Positions 12,482-26,064 of a DNA stretch of 64,000 nucleotides are shown here, in pieces. This stretch comes from Vigna angularis (taxonomy: Eukaryota; Streptophyta; Magnoliopsida; Fabales; Fabaceae): contig NC_068970.1 in assembly GCF_016808095.1 (NCBI RefSeq), forward strand, positions 11,142,501 to 11,206,500, given 5' to 3'. A model generated the notes under the pieces. That model did not search any database. It worked only from the letters and a program-made list of their open reading frames with translations, and was not told the origin of the DNA. Each line of letters opens with the position of its first letter. Position 1 is the stretch's first letter. A program made the translations under genes and the position numbers.

Positions 12482-15400
12482 ATGGCCAAGCTCACGCTGA
12501 GGCCAGACAATTCCTGCTTCATTTCACATACTCGCAGAGCATGCTCACATACCCCTTTTATCAGAACGACATCGTTTCCACGTTTTCACTTCCACCTCTC
12601 ACCACCTTCCAACTACTCCTTAAGGCTCCGAATAGTTTCTAACGCTCAACAAAATGCCAAAGAAGTGGCCAAGGCCAAAGCTCTCACGGAGCTTCAAGAG
12701 GAAGAGGTGGAGAAGCAGCATGAGAACTTGTCCGGGACCTGGCCACCTTGGAAGAATCTTCCCCAAAGATACAAGCTCATTGGCACCACATCTCTCGCCT
12801 TCGTTATTTGTAACATGGATAAGGTTCTTACATGCTTTTGCAACCCCACAAAGTAAAATTGCTTCTTGATCACAATTGGATATAAGCAAGCTAGCTAATC
12901 AAAGCACCTTTTTTTTTTTTGCCTTTTGTTTTTAATGGAAATAAAGCATTTTTAGAGTATAATTAATGAATTGCATCATTAATTATGCGTGGGATTTGAT
13001 TTGATTTAATGGGGGTGCAGGTGAACTTGAGTGTTGCCATAATTCCAATGTCTCATCAATTTGGGTGGAACTCGACAACGGCTGGATTGGTTCAGTCCTC
13101 CTTCTTCTGGGGCTATGCATTGAGTCAATTGCCTGGGGGTTGGCTAGCCAAAAATTTTGGTGGCGGGTTAGTTACCGGTTGCAACACATGTTCTTTCTTT
13201 GCTATATTGCTACTTGCTTCCCGGAAGATTTATCTTGTGTTAGACTTTTAAAATTTTTTGACTTTGTGTTATTTTAAAAGTTATATACAAAACATCGTTC
13301 TAAATTGCGGCGTTTCCCAAAACTGCAACGACATACAACTGTGAACTGTGGTACTTTCCAAAACCGCAATGTCCCTCATTGTCAGTGTGGTTTTCATTCA
13401 CACAAATTATCACAATGCACCCACAACTTATCTTCAGCATTGGTCTAACTTCTGAAGTGTCAATGGTCGAATGAATGTGACCATGTGAGATGTTAGGTGG
13501 GTACAAATGACACCACATAGTGATGCATTAGGAAGACATGAGATGTGCTAATGCATAATTAGAAAAAATACTCCAACAATTAGAATACTCTATAAAATTC
13601 TTATTGCAAACATATAATAATTTCATGCTGCAGTGGTCACAGTCTGTATTGCAGCAGCTGCAATGGTTGCACCTGCAATTATAACCATGATCCAAATTGT
13701 AAAGATCTTTACACTAACAATGTATTAAAGTTAAAGTCTGAAAGAAAACTGGAGAAGTACAATACTCTGGGGTGATAAGGAGTGGACTTTAGGTTTTTGA
13801 AGTTTGAGTGACCTTTTAAGATGTTATTGGTTTTCTACTTTTCTTTGCCAAAAGAAAATGAAAACATTTGGCAAATAAGTTTTAGTGAATAAAGAAGAAA
13901 TCAAGGCCACTTCCCTTCTCTGTTTTCTGTATTTAATTTATTATTTTTAACTAAGAAAAAAACTTGTATCTTGTCTGCATCTGGAAGGAACATGCAAAGC
14001 AATTGAAATGCCAAGAGTGGAGTGAAGCTTCACAGAGTTCCGCTACTAATATGTCGGTTCTTAGTGGCGTGTAATTTCACGTTAACTAGAGACATGAATC
14101 AAATAAAGATTCTAAAGTTTGGATAACCCTCGTCTTACAAATAAATTTGTGGGTTTGAGTTAGACCAAAGTCTAAATTCTAAGAAAGTTTCAAAGTCCAT
14201 TGTAGATCCATTGTTAGTTAGGCCAACTGCATTGCCACACTTTGGGATCCTTGGGTGAGGTGGTGTGGTGTTGAATTGGGCCCTAACACCGAATGCGAAG
14301 ATGGTTTATTTTTCCATAGTTAGGCCAAGGGCAGCAATGCTATGAGGATCAAATTAAGTTGAACCAAATGTATACTCTTTTGCATATTGTACTGAAGTTT
14401 TAGCACTTTGAACTCAAGTTTTAATGAATAGAAGTAATAAAATAGTAAAATTGGGACTTGCACCAATTTCTGATTATTCTATTAGGAAGGAAATGGTGGT
14501 AAATCATATGAGTATTTTCCACTATAACGTTGAATTGATAATGAAACAATGAATAGTTGGTTTGTCCGACTTTGAAAAAAATCAAAGCTTTAAAATGCCT
14601 GGCAGCAAATATCTTGACATGTAATTTCTTTGTAATCAAGGCTCGGAATGGATATGTAACATATATTAGAATCTACTTGCAAGGAATTGAACTTTAATCT
14701 CACATTTGGAAATATGAGATTCTAGTATGGAGTTTAGAAGGCTTTGAACTCTCCAAGTATCTTTTGTGGTGTAGTTATCCCTTGGTTCTTACCTATTTTT
14801 ATTATAGCCTTTTATCATGTCTCTCAATTGCTAACGAGGTGCAGGTGGTGATACCAAACATTGCAATGTTTCCTAGATTATTCAAAGGGCTAGTGCATAG
14901 CCAGCCCACATTGGCTATAGGGTTGTGGAGGGTGGTGGGATATTAGAATCCAACCGTAAGGTGTGAGACTTGAGTCTAACATGGGAAGTGTGAGATATTA
15001 GTGTGAGGTTTATAAGACCTTGGGCTTCAATTACAATAGCTAGCTTTTGTGGTGTGCCGCTCCCGAGATAATTATTAGGATGTGTCTCTTTCTGCAGGTA
15101 GGAATTCTCATTCCCATGATATGGAGGCAGAGCTGGAATTATCATTTTTGCATACCAAACCAAGCATTCTCCTAATGATATTTTTCCCAATAAATTTATA
15201 ATTTAATATCTTTATTTTCTAAATCTTTCTTCTTTGTCCTTTAAGCCATCTTAAGCAATACCTTTGTTATTGTGCAATGCATATTTCTCATGTTTATCTA
15301 CCTGGTGAAATTATAATTACATTCCAAATAGAGGTTCAAGATTAGACTGAGGTATTTACAAGATGGCATTTACATACTATATGTTAATTACATTCTTTTA

Positions 15401-18400
15401 TCTATTATTGACAAAGGTATCCATCTATTTTCTTTCATTAAATGGGAGTCAATTCAAAAACTCGTGTTCAAGTCCTAAAGAAAGAGATAGTATTGGACAA
15501 TCACCTCATTCAGAGTTGGCACTGATATTTCTATTTAGCTGCCGAGTTTATGATGTTACATCATTATCTTTCTTTTTCAGAACTGTTCTTGAGGTTGGAG
15601 TACTGATATGGTCAGTCGCTACCGCTCTTGTTCCTTTTCTTGCTGGATATATGCCTGGCTTACTTTTGTCAAGGGTTTTGGTCAGTAATTTTTTTTAACC
15701 ACCCAATGCATACTTTCTTTATTTGCTGATTTAAGGCCTACTTACACCCATGATTCCTTGGGTCTTGCAAAAAGTTATTATTTTGATGTAGTTATCTTTC
15801 CATGGGATTTTCTATCTTCTGCAGTTACTATGCCTATTTTGGGTTTCTTTTATGCTATTTAACCTCTTCCCTGGTGAACATTTGTTAGTCTTTTTCAACA
15901 CTACTAAGCTCTTCTCTTCCATTGCAAATCTAGGTTGGGATAGGGGAAGGTGTTTCCCCGTCTGCTGCTACGGATCTTATTGCCAGGCATGTAAACATCA
16001 AAAAATATGTTGGGATTGAGTTGATTTTCTGCTGATTTGTATTTCTTTTATGATTTGATATTTACTTGTCGTCTGATTACTTTTATCATCAGTATGTGAA
16101 ATTTTAGACTGTTTTCATGTGAACTAAAATTATTTTTTGTCTTTAGTTTCGTCCCAAACAAAATTTGGTTGAACTAAATTTTGTGTTACCTTATAAGAAT
16201 CCAAAGAAACATAAACATGTTGAACACTAACAGCAATTCTTTGGAGCTCAACAAAAATACTTTTAAGTTAATAATTCATTCACCTAACTCAGCCACAGAT
16301 TTTTGACATGTACTATACATGTCAGCCAGTTATAATATTCTTTTTTTTTTATCTTTTCACCTTTTTAATCAGTAAGGTTCATGCCACATGCAGGTCAATA
16401 CCATTGGAAGAACGTTCACGGGCAGTAGGATTTGTTTTCGGAGGTTTGAGTGTTGGAAGTGTTATGGGGTAGGCATTTTCTAGCTTGTAGTTACACAGGA
16501 TTGTAATTTATTTTTATTGTTTACTCTCAATTTTAACACTGTAATATTTGTCAGGCTTCTTTTGGCTCCTCCTCTTATCCAAAATCTTGGTTGGGAATCA
16601 GTATTTTATTTATTTGGTTTTTTCGGGATTGCTTGGTAAGTAGAAATGACTATCTATTTTCCACTTGCCTCTCTATTAGTTAAAAATAGTAAATTTCCTA
16701 TGTCTTGAGTTTCAAATATGGTTGTTAGATTCAAACTTATGACTTGGTTTATTGGCATGATTTTTGAAGGTTTTTGGGGTTTCAAGTTCTTGAAGGAGGT
16801 GAAAAACAATTAAATCCAAAATCTCTTTCATGTGAGATCTTTATCTATTTCAATTTTTTGTGGCTTCTTGATGTTTGAGCTAAAAAGTATTTTGTTATTA
16901 AATCAATGATGATAAATGACGCCTTTCTATTAAAATAAGTTTTACAACCTATTAGAATTTATGAGCTACTGGAATTGATATATATCGAGTAATGTTTACT
17001 TGATCATCTTCTCTGTTGGAAACATTTTTTTTTCTTTTGCAAAATACTTTGGAGGTGATCCTTACTATGGTACTACCTGCCTGCTTAATCTGCTTTGGTT
17101 TGAGTGGAGTTGTCACTTTTTGTTTGCTTTTCATCTTCATCAACACTGCTGTAAAATGATAGATTTTGTATCAGCCCATAGCTTGGTTTGCTGTTGTTTT
17201 TGTCAACGCTAATCATTCTGTGAATTTGCTCTTCTAAATTGAAAAAATCACTTTAGAGAGGAAGGTGAGGCAGGGTCTCAACTATTAATGAGAAAATCAA
17301 GGAATAGTTTCTAACAAACCCATGATTTGTTATACATGTGCATGATATTCTTACCATTTATGTTGGCACGAATATTGAGATTTCTTACTTTCCCTTCCAA
17401 AGTGAGAGCTGACTTTAGTGGAGTCAAATTCAATAATAACCATTTAATAGATCTCCAATGTTACCTGACATAAGATATGAGTTACCTACATATTTACCTG
17501 GTTATTCCTTGTGTCTTTGGATAACCACCGGATAAGTTCTGAACTTGCAAGCATTAATCATCTTAGTCCCTGACATTTCTAAACCTTCATAGTAAGTCAT
17601 TCAGTTTAGACCTTTTCTAAGTTTTTATTCATTTTCATTAAGGACTAAAGTGAATGAGTTTTTGCAAAGTCAAGAACTAAAGTCTATAAGGCTTACAATC
17701 TCATGAACTGAGGTTCTCACAAAAACAATGAGAATTTGGAACTATGAAATGTCAGCAAGGATTTTAAGTATATGTTAGGCTCTCTAGATAAAAAAAAGGG
17801 CAAAGAGGGAGAGAGAGAGAGAATCAAAGAACACCCTTAGTCTTTCTCTGGCAATGGAAGAATCCCCTTTTCAAATGTGTGAAACGGTTTTATTTCTGTC
17901 CCCTTAAAGAAGGCCTATTTGTTCGTAAATTGTGTGCATATCCCTTCGACCTCCAAACTCTTCTAATAACTATCTGTTATACCTAATCTATTACACGTTT
18001 CTTATAACCAGTAACTACTTAGGCTGTGTTTGAATAACCATGTCGAAAGCCAATAAAATGTGAGTGGACAATTGAGTTCAATCTTCCACCCTCTGCTGTA
18101 TAACCAGGACCACGTTGCTCTATTTACCCAGTGTCTCTCTTCCTTCTAGAATCTATCTCAAGTTTTGGAACCTCTTGGTTCCTAACATCATGGTACTCAT
18201 AAATCTGTACTTTTATTTAAGAATTAATAAATTATAAATGAAGATGATATCTTCTACTTTTTCATTTTTCTTATGTGTAAAAGGAAGATCGTATATAAGT
18301 TGTCTTTGTTGTACAGTTCAAGGCTTTCATTCTTTTGTTTACGTATTTGAAGCCTTACGTGGTTAAAGTGGTTGTTTTTAACTTTTGACCTTCACTGCCT

Positions 18401-21400
18401 CGTTGCAGCCCCAGACACCGTGACAAACTCATGGAAAACATCTCTGACCGAATTGAATGGCTCTTTGAAGGTACAAGTAACGAAATTTATGGCAGTTTTG
18501 AAGCTCATTCTTTTTGTCAAAATTTGAATGACCATAGGAATGACTTGGCAGCTCTGCTTAATGGCTCTAGATATTCTTATATTTTTTTTATTGATTGTGT
18601 TAGTTATTATAGCTATTGGGTTTGCTTGGACAACGTCTCTGTAAACACCTTTAGGAAGAAAACATAAGAGGAAAGAAATCAGTTTCTCCGTAAGCTAAAA
18701 TTAACTTATGGAAAAGATAATTTGTAAATGCTCTCTCATATAGTTTCTCTAAGTTTTTATTTTTAACTCATGCATAAACTAATTTTAGCTTATAGAGGAG
18801 TCAGTTTTATTATCTTCTATATTTTTTCCCCTGTAAGTGCTTATGGAGAGATATATCCAAACATGCCCATTATCCTTTATCTCATTTATCTACAATTTAT
18901 AATTCATTAAGGATTTTCATTGTAATAAAAATTATTTATACGTATATATGTATGTATGTATATATGTTTGTATTTATGGATGGATGGATGCTCATTATGG
19001 AGGTGTTTTCTCAAGCAATTCCAATTTCCAAGTATTCTTAAGAGTTAAAATTCCAGATATAATTTTTTTTTGCCAGTATGCGTGTAAGACTTACACTTGG
19101 TTAGATTAAGTGAATGCTTACAATATCTGATAATTAACATTGATTTGTGTCTGTTCTTATAATACAGGATGTACCTTGGAAGGCTTTTTTCCAAAATCGT
19201 GCTGTGTGGGCTATGATATATGCTCATTTCTGTGGTAGTTGGGGTCACTATAACTGTCTATCATGGCTTCCCACATTTTTTAGGTACCATGTCAGCATTT
19301 AATGCTTCACCTGCTTCCACTTTTTATCTTCCACTGCTACCAAGCCACCAGGGAGTCAGTGTTGACCTTTAGAATGAATAATTGTTTCTTTAATTTTTTT
19401 CCATTTTAACATTTACTCATTCATGACATAGTTTTGCTTACAGAAAGTTAATTATATTATCATATCATAATATGCTAGAAAGAAGCTGGATTCACCTTTT
19501 ATTTACCTAGTTACACACACACACACACAGGTACCAAACTTATTTTATTCATTTTAGAAACAGTCTGGAAATTTCAATTTGAAATTTATGACTTTACTGC
19601 TATGAGATGATGCCATAGTGCTGATCATACACTTCGACTGCTTTTTCTTAACAAAAAAATCCTCATGTTTAAAGATTGATGAATTCGGGAAAGAAAGTAA
19701 TTTTATAAATAATTTATTCATAGGGTTTAACTATTGGATCTTCTGCATAAAGAATAGTAAATTCTATAGTTCTCTCACTTGAGGTTCCCCAGTTATGCTC
19801 TGGAAATTTTCAAGCTATAATATCTTAAGTTTGTCTTTTTCTCTTTCATTGTTTAGAGAGAAACAATTTGAGCTTTAGAATATTCTCAGGCCAAAGAAAT
19901 TGAGTAAAGAATTTTAAGGATCTTTGCTAATGGTTTTAACATATGTATGCATCGAATTCAAACTTCTCTACAGTTGCAAACCATGGAAAAGCTCTGTAGT
20001 ACCTTGGGAAAAACCATAGTTTATTCTAGAAAGTGAGTTTAGCTCTTACTCAACCCTACAAAATTAATTTATAAGATGAAGTTTGCACCCAATTGCTTTA
20101 TTTTTGTTCATATCTCAAGACGATTTGAGATCTCCAATGTTTTACTTTGTGACTGCTTAGCATTATTTTGTAGATTCCATACTGATGTATAGGGATGATC
20201 ACTGACTGCCATTTGCCAATATGTTGCAGCTAAGATTAGTTATGCAATTTGAAGAATTCGTGAGAAATTAGATAATTGTGTTACACATGATTGTCAGATC
20301 TTCAAAATTTTGTTTTAAAATTGTACAGAATTTAGTGATAGTATTGCGTACAGTTTTGACCACTGGAGAATCTAATTCTTCCATCTGTATGCTATGTAGT
20401 GAGGAGCTGAATCTAAATTTGACTGAAGCTGCATGGGTAAGACAGTTATTTTCATTCTTTGTCTCACATTGACAATGAAGGAAATGTAGCAATTTCCTCT
20501 TTCAAAACATCACAAATAATAAAATGACATAATAACTGCATCTTGCAGGGATATCATACCACATATTTAACAGTACTACCAAATTATGCAATGTCTTTTA
20601 TTTTTTCTAACACAAATCTTCAACGGCATCGCACCATTTCCTTTAGCTAGACCAAAACTTGGCCAAAAATAATAAAAGTAATAAAATACCAAATTTTATG
20701 TGAATCATATTAAACTATTTAAATTTAATAAATAATAGTTTTGAAGAGTAAACAATCGTTACTATGTAGATGTTAAAATACACAGTGATGCTTAACATGA
20801 GTTTTATTTAAAAAAAGAAAAATCATTACTATGTGCAATGTTCCAACAGGTGGAGAGACTGTTTTAAATATTTTAACCCATGATCTCCATGTCAGAAGGC
20901 AACAACCTTACTGTTGTACCATGGCTCTCCCTCAAAGAAAACATCTTTTTTCCAATTCAATATGGACTTTCCTTTTACCAATTTAACCTAGTTTTCAATG
21001 TCTTTGCAAGTTCTTAACAATATTTTATTTTAGAGGGGTGACTGGACTAACTAAACACCAGGCTAGTTGAACCTACCAGTTTAGTTCTTTTTTCTTTTTA
21101 AAAAAAAGTCTATTAGAAGTTCTATTTTTGGACTGGGATCATGCCTAATATTCACATACATACAGACATACTAACCATTGGGGATTGTTAATCATTTCAG
21201 GTGTCTATACTTCCTCCATTGGCTTCAATTTTTGTGACTGGTCTTGCAGCTCAATTAGCTGACAACTTGATTTCAAGAGGAATTGAAACCACTGTGGTAT
21301 GAGAGGCACAAAAATGTTATTTGTTATTGTTGTTTATTATAGGCTCAATGACATTTTTGGTTCCTATATTTTATAGCAATGGTTCAATATTTTTTCTCTA

Positions 21401-23644
21401 TTTTTATTTTAATGTGATCTCTATACTTTTTAAAAGGGCTCAATGTTGTCTCTTCAGTCAGATCAGCATTAATGTTGTTTAGAGGATGATGAGCTAGCAT
21501 ATACTAATACAATCACCCGCTCTTTTTACACGTCTATTGTGCAATCCCAGGGTGCAAAACGGAAGAAAAGAAGTTAATGTTGATCTAATAGAAGCACCAC
21601 ATTGAGTTTTTTATTTGAAAAATATAGAGACCATATTGAGTCAAAAATAAAGAGGAAAACATTCAATTATTACTACAAATGTAGGGACCAAAAATACTAT
21701 TAAACCTTTATTATATGAATAATTGCTACTTATGATATGTCAACAAATGTACTGCTTCTTCATGATAAAGTTGACATCATATTTTGTTAAGAAATGGAAT
21801 TTCATATTTGTAGCCATAAGTCCTTCTCTAATGATAAATTTTGCATCCAAACTGACTGTTTACACAATGCATGTTACGGTAAAGACACGACTACTGACTA
21901 CACCTCACTGGATGTAGGAACAGTAGATATTGTGACTGTTGACCCAATGCAGACATCTCAATGACAACTGACAAATTATTTAAACATATCTATCTGGACT
22001 TTTATTCTTAATTTCTCAGCTGCCTGAATTTCTTTAAAAATTATGTATAGGTTCGAAAGATCTGCCAATCTATTGCATTTTTGTCCCCTGCAATCTGCAT
22101 GACTCTTTCCTCACTGGATCTAGGGTTACCGCCTTGGGAGATTGTGGGAATTCTCACAGGTGGTTTGGCCCTCTCAAGCTTTGCCTTATCAGGTACTGGT
22201 TAATCCTGGAAATATACCTTGTTTGATTCATATACTTTCCTTAGCCTTCACTGTCTGTATTTATCTGCTTATCCAGGACTATATTGTACTCACCAAGACA
22301 TGTCACCCGAATATGCAAGTATACTTCTGGTATGTGTGCTTGCACTTCTTTTCTTTTATATGAAATTGAAGATTGTGAAATGTTTTTACAAATTCCCAAA
22401 AGAACAAATGGTTTATTTGAATAAATTTTTGCTGAAGTACTTTTAAGAGAAGAAAATACGGAGAACCATAAATTAAAATTAAGTTATGCATAAACTAATT
22501 TGTAGAAACTTTCTCATATTAATTATCTATAAGATGACTTTTAACTTTATAAATTATGTCATTTCAAAGCTTTTCTGCAGTACTTTCATTTTGTAGTTTC
22601 TGCATATCTTTTATTGTTTTTAAGTCCTCTGCTATCCACCCTAGAAGAATCTTGAAGCAGGTAGCATCATTCATCCATCAAATTTTGGGGGAAAAAAGGG
22701 ACACAATTATTCTTTGCATCTTTAGAATTATATATTAATTTTACTTTTTTGAATAAAGGATTTCAATCTTTAGGTTATTCTGTTCATGTAAAGGCCTAAC
22801 TAGTTGTGAATTTTAGTTTATAATTATTAACTTTTGATGGACTTATGCTCCATCCTAAGTTTGAAGACTATCCAATTTTCCCAACACAAAAGAAACTCCT
22901 CTTCACCTAAGATGTTGTAGAGGAATAACTTGAAAATGCATAGTGATAGGGGATTAAAAGTATATGTAAAAAGGAATAAAAAAGGCGGGAAGTAAAGAAG
23001 TCAGTTAGCAGTTTGTTAGAAGTATATGAGAGTATAAATAAAGAGTTTGTTGAGAAGGGCGGGGGGAGAAGAGTTTTGTATTCTTTAGTGTGAGAGGGGG
23101 GAAGATTAGGCTTCCTTGATAGCTGTGGGAACAATTGTATTCTTTGATCACTAAATACAATCAGAGGTTATTCACTGTGTTGAGTTTGTCTGGTGTGTGT
23201 TTCTACTCATTTTCTTGACTTCTTGATTAAAGAAGTGTATCACATAGACTAAACCGTACTCACTTGATGTTAGAGGTTGGATTGGAGCAACATCCATAAC
23301 TTTTTGTAAATAAAAAAGAAATTTCTGAGTTGCATCTGACTTTCTTTCTTGTTCTGTTTTCTCTCAGGGTATAACCAATACTGTTGGGGCTGTTCCTGGA
23401 ATTGTGGGTGTAGCCCTCACTGGTTATCTTCTTGACTTAACTCATTCATGGAGCGTAAGTTGCTGCTAATGTTAGTTGTTTTCTCAATGTATGCTGTATA
23501 TCATTATGTGAATTTGATTTATATTTCATTTCTGGCATGTAGATTTCACTATTTGCACCATCAATCTTCTTCTATATGACTGGTACCATGGTATGGTTGG
23601 TGTTCGCCAGCAGTAAGCCTCAAAGTTTTTCTGAGCATAACTGA
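12482..23644 (+). CDS. Plastid-type PHT4 anion/phosphate transporter (probable anion transporter 3-like)
   Basis: Fifteen exons: 12482-12823, 13021-13166, 15581-15680, 15934-15986, 16394-16468, 16555-16635, 16770-16831, 18409-18470, 19168-19283, 20400-20436, 21201-21296, 22051-22192, 22277-22329, 23368-23454, 23543-23644. They encode 517 residues, matching the length I recall for Arabidopsis PHT4;5. The first 80 or so residues are Ser/Arg/His-rich, like a chloroplast transit peptide. A major-facilitator core follows, with NMDKVNLSVAIIPMSHQFGW, VQSSFFWGYALSQLPGGWLA, GIGEGVSPSAATDLIAR, RSRAVGFVFGG and LYCTHQDMSPEYAS. PHT4 proteins move phosphate, and some members other anions such as ascorbate, across plastid or Golgi membranes. 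The exact paralogue is uncertain. Intron 4 uses a GC donor at 15987-15988; the others are GT-AG. Several introns carry transposon-derived sequence. Confidence 0.93.
14661..15063. repeat. Direct repeat pair inside transporter intron 2
   Basis: Two diverged copies of about 120 bp, 14661-14780 and 14940-15063. Both begin with an ATATTAGAATC-like string and end with TTTTGTGGTGT plus a pyrimidine-rich tail. They look like an old dispersed legume repeat. The 2.4 kb intron (13167-15580) holds no other gene. Confidence 0.5.
18618..18868. mobile_element. MITE-like inverted-repeat element in transporter intron 8
   Basis: The outer ends are inverted repeats: GGGTTTGCTTGGA at the left, TCCAAACATGCCC at the right. 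A second palindromic pair around TAAGCTAAAATTA lies inside. Size about 250 bp with no coding capacity. The ends resemble Tourist/PIF-type or hAT-type MITEs. Only a 3 bp flanking repeat (ATT) is visible, so the superfamily is open. A shorter related AAACTAATTT-type segment lies near 22440-22515 in intron 13. Confidence 0.5.
21342..21706. mobile_element. Mutator-type MITE in transporter intron 11
   Basis: A 365 bp segment with imperfect inverted ends carrying TTTTTGGTTCCTA at the left and its partner TAGGGACCAAAAA at the right. It is flanked by a perfect 9 bp direct repeat, TTTATTATA, at 21333-21341 and 21707-21715. There is no coding capacity. The 9 bp duplication and end structure indicate Mutator mobilisation. 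The end sequences differ from those of the Pack-MULE at 6736, so it is a different subfamily. Confidence 0.75.
22913..23240. mobile_element. Possible solo LTR in transporter intron 13
   Basis: Begins TGTTGTAGAGG, has a TATA-like GTATAAATAAAG near 23032, G-rich sequence after it, then a pyrimidine-rich tail near 23150-23240. This order resembles a Copia-type LTR. Target-site duplication and the exact 3' end were not found. Confidence 0.35.
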
Positions 23645-26064
23645 TTCATGTTCCAATCATTCACTATGTATGAGAAGTGGATTTTTGACACGGGGGTATA
23701 TCCTTTTGATATTTACAAATCAGATAATCTAAGTACAAAGAAATGATTGTATAGGTATTACTGTATGTATCTACGTATGTATTCTTATTTTTCAATTGTA
23801 GAATATTATAGCATTTTGTATATTTTTCACAGATGATGTTATGGTGGTTGGTCACCAAAAAATGTACTGACAACTTAAATCCTTGAAAGTCAAGAATCAG
23901 TTTCCTCTACCAACTTTTGGTGCTATGGTCTTCTCTTGCAAGTTTCAACCAGAAAGTGACCTTTGAATGATGAATCATTTTAACATTTTAAGCTATTAAA
24001 GCTCTCTCCTAACTCTCCATGTCATTGTTTTTTCTTTTTTTTTAATTATGTTTTAGGACATATTTCTTAAGTTTGGTTGTGAAGTCAACTGATCATTATT
24101 GATGACCACCACCTGCTCTGCTTAGATTTCTCTCACTCTCATTTGTTATTGAGATTTTGTTATGTGGTATTTAAGATATAGTTTGAATTGATGATGAAAA
24201 ATGGATACAACTATAGTTGAATAAAATGTATTGGAATAGAATGAAATAAAAAATTGTCATTTCATTGTTGGATGCTGTATAATGAAACAAAACAAATTTT
24301 ATTTCATTGCTCGGAAGAAAAAGATGGAACGTTATATATATATATTTTTTTAATTTTTATATTATGTTTGTTTTAATAACTCACTAGTTTTATTTATCAT
24401 GTGCTTTTCAAATTGGAAAGAAAATTGGGATTGAATAATGAAACATTATGAATTATGATTAATATTCTTTTGCGTTCTATTTTAACAAATCAAACAAAAT
24501 ATTAACTTTTTCTTTCACTCCATCCTCTAGATAATAGTTGAAAAAAGAGAGAAAAATTAGTTATACAGTTGTTATTTGGAAATTATTAATAATAAGAAAT
24601 TTTGTAGGTCTTATTTTAGCTTTTTTAATATATTATAATTAAGTTAAGAATTGTGTCAAAGGTTTTAATATAATTTAATTAAAATTTGCAATGAAAATTA
24701 ATTAATTACGTTAATTGTTGTACCTTTTAGAAGAATATTTCATAATTGACGTCACATTACAAAAATGACTATTTAGATTCATCTATTAAAAAGTGATTCA
24801 TAACACCGTTGTTAATAAAGGATCATAGAATTATATCTTTGCAATAAATATTAATAAAACATGAAAAACGAGATGATTTTTCATGTTAGACTTTCTCTTC
24901 ATCTATAAGAAGATTTATAACTAAAGATAATATAAGAGTTTAAAAAATTGTTTTAGAATGAATGATATTTTTAAAATGTTTAGAAGGTGAGAATAGATTA
25001 TTTTAATAATAAAAATTTTAAATATAAATAGAACTTTAGTAAACAATTTTATTATTTTAAAAGCACACCATTTTCTTAAAAAAAAATTCTTCTAGATTTT
25101 TTCCTTCTTTTTTAATTTTCTCACAATTTGTGTCTCTATTTGAAAATTGGAGATCTCCAGGGTAATTCTTGAGACGAGTTCTCTACTTTTGTTCCATCAA
25201 TTTCTTAGATAAGGTTAGTTGATTTTTATGTGGTAGGATGAAATCCAATGACAATGACTTTACAGAGTAATAAAGGTTACCACAAGTATATAATTTGTGA
25301 GAGTCTGATATCAATAAACATATTCGAATGATCGAGTCTAGTATGGTTACTTGTATGAGTTAAAACCATGATGAGTGTTTGTATGTGTTAATATTTCTAT
25401 ATATATTGTATGACTGTCTTTTTTGTACATTAGCTTACCTTTTCTTCTATATTTGTATGTTCTTGTGTTTTTTTGTTTGCAATGATCATTTTAATAATGT
25501 CAACAAAGGAAGAAGATGTACCAGTTGATTCAGTACAAGGCGAGAGTGATGCAACAACTTAGTTTGTGATAGAATTTTGTTTTGTATAATTTCTTTTTTT
25601 TTTGACAAACTCTCCTATTAATGTATATATATGACTCTTAGTGTAAGGTGAGGGAGATGCAACAACTTAGTTTAGGATAGAATTTTGTTTTGTATAATTT
25701 CTTTATATTTTACTTGTTAACTATCACATCTATAATGTTTTACTTAGTATTATATTTTAACGTTATCCTTTAATTATATTAAAAATTATATATTAATTAT
25801 ATTTTAAATTTATCCTTTAATCCAATGTGGCAAGAGATTAAATGTCCCTTTCAATTTACCTGAGACATTTAAAATTTGTCACAAGAACTGAATGGTAGGC
25901 ATTAGAAAACAAACAAGTAGTCAAATTTGTGTAGGCCCCATTAGGAGAACAGAAGATAAAACTATCACCAATAATAAGCTTAAACACAATTTTCATGTAT
26001 TCTATCTCTTATTTTACGAATCACCAAGTGAAACCAATTTTCGGATTCACCTAGTGCCACTAAG
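23645..26064. other. Convergent intergenic region, AT-rich
   Basis: Lies between the 3' ends of the transporter (+) and the heparanase-like gene (-). It must include both 3' UTRs. No coding frame seen. It contains one direct-repeat pair near 25533-25704. Confidence 0.6.
25533..25704. repeat. Direct repeat pair, about 65 bp, spaced 108 bp
   Basis: Copies at 25533-25597 and 25641-25704 share GATGCAACAACTTAGTTT and GATAGAATTTTGTTTTGTAT. They look like a small local duplication of unknown origin. Confidence 0.75.

Noticed and set aside
17520..17760. Possible inverted-repeat element in transporter intron 7
   Set aside because: Fragments such as CTTAGTCCCTGA and AAGAACTAAAGT face each other weakly, but no clear termini or target duplication could be found.
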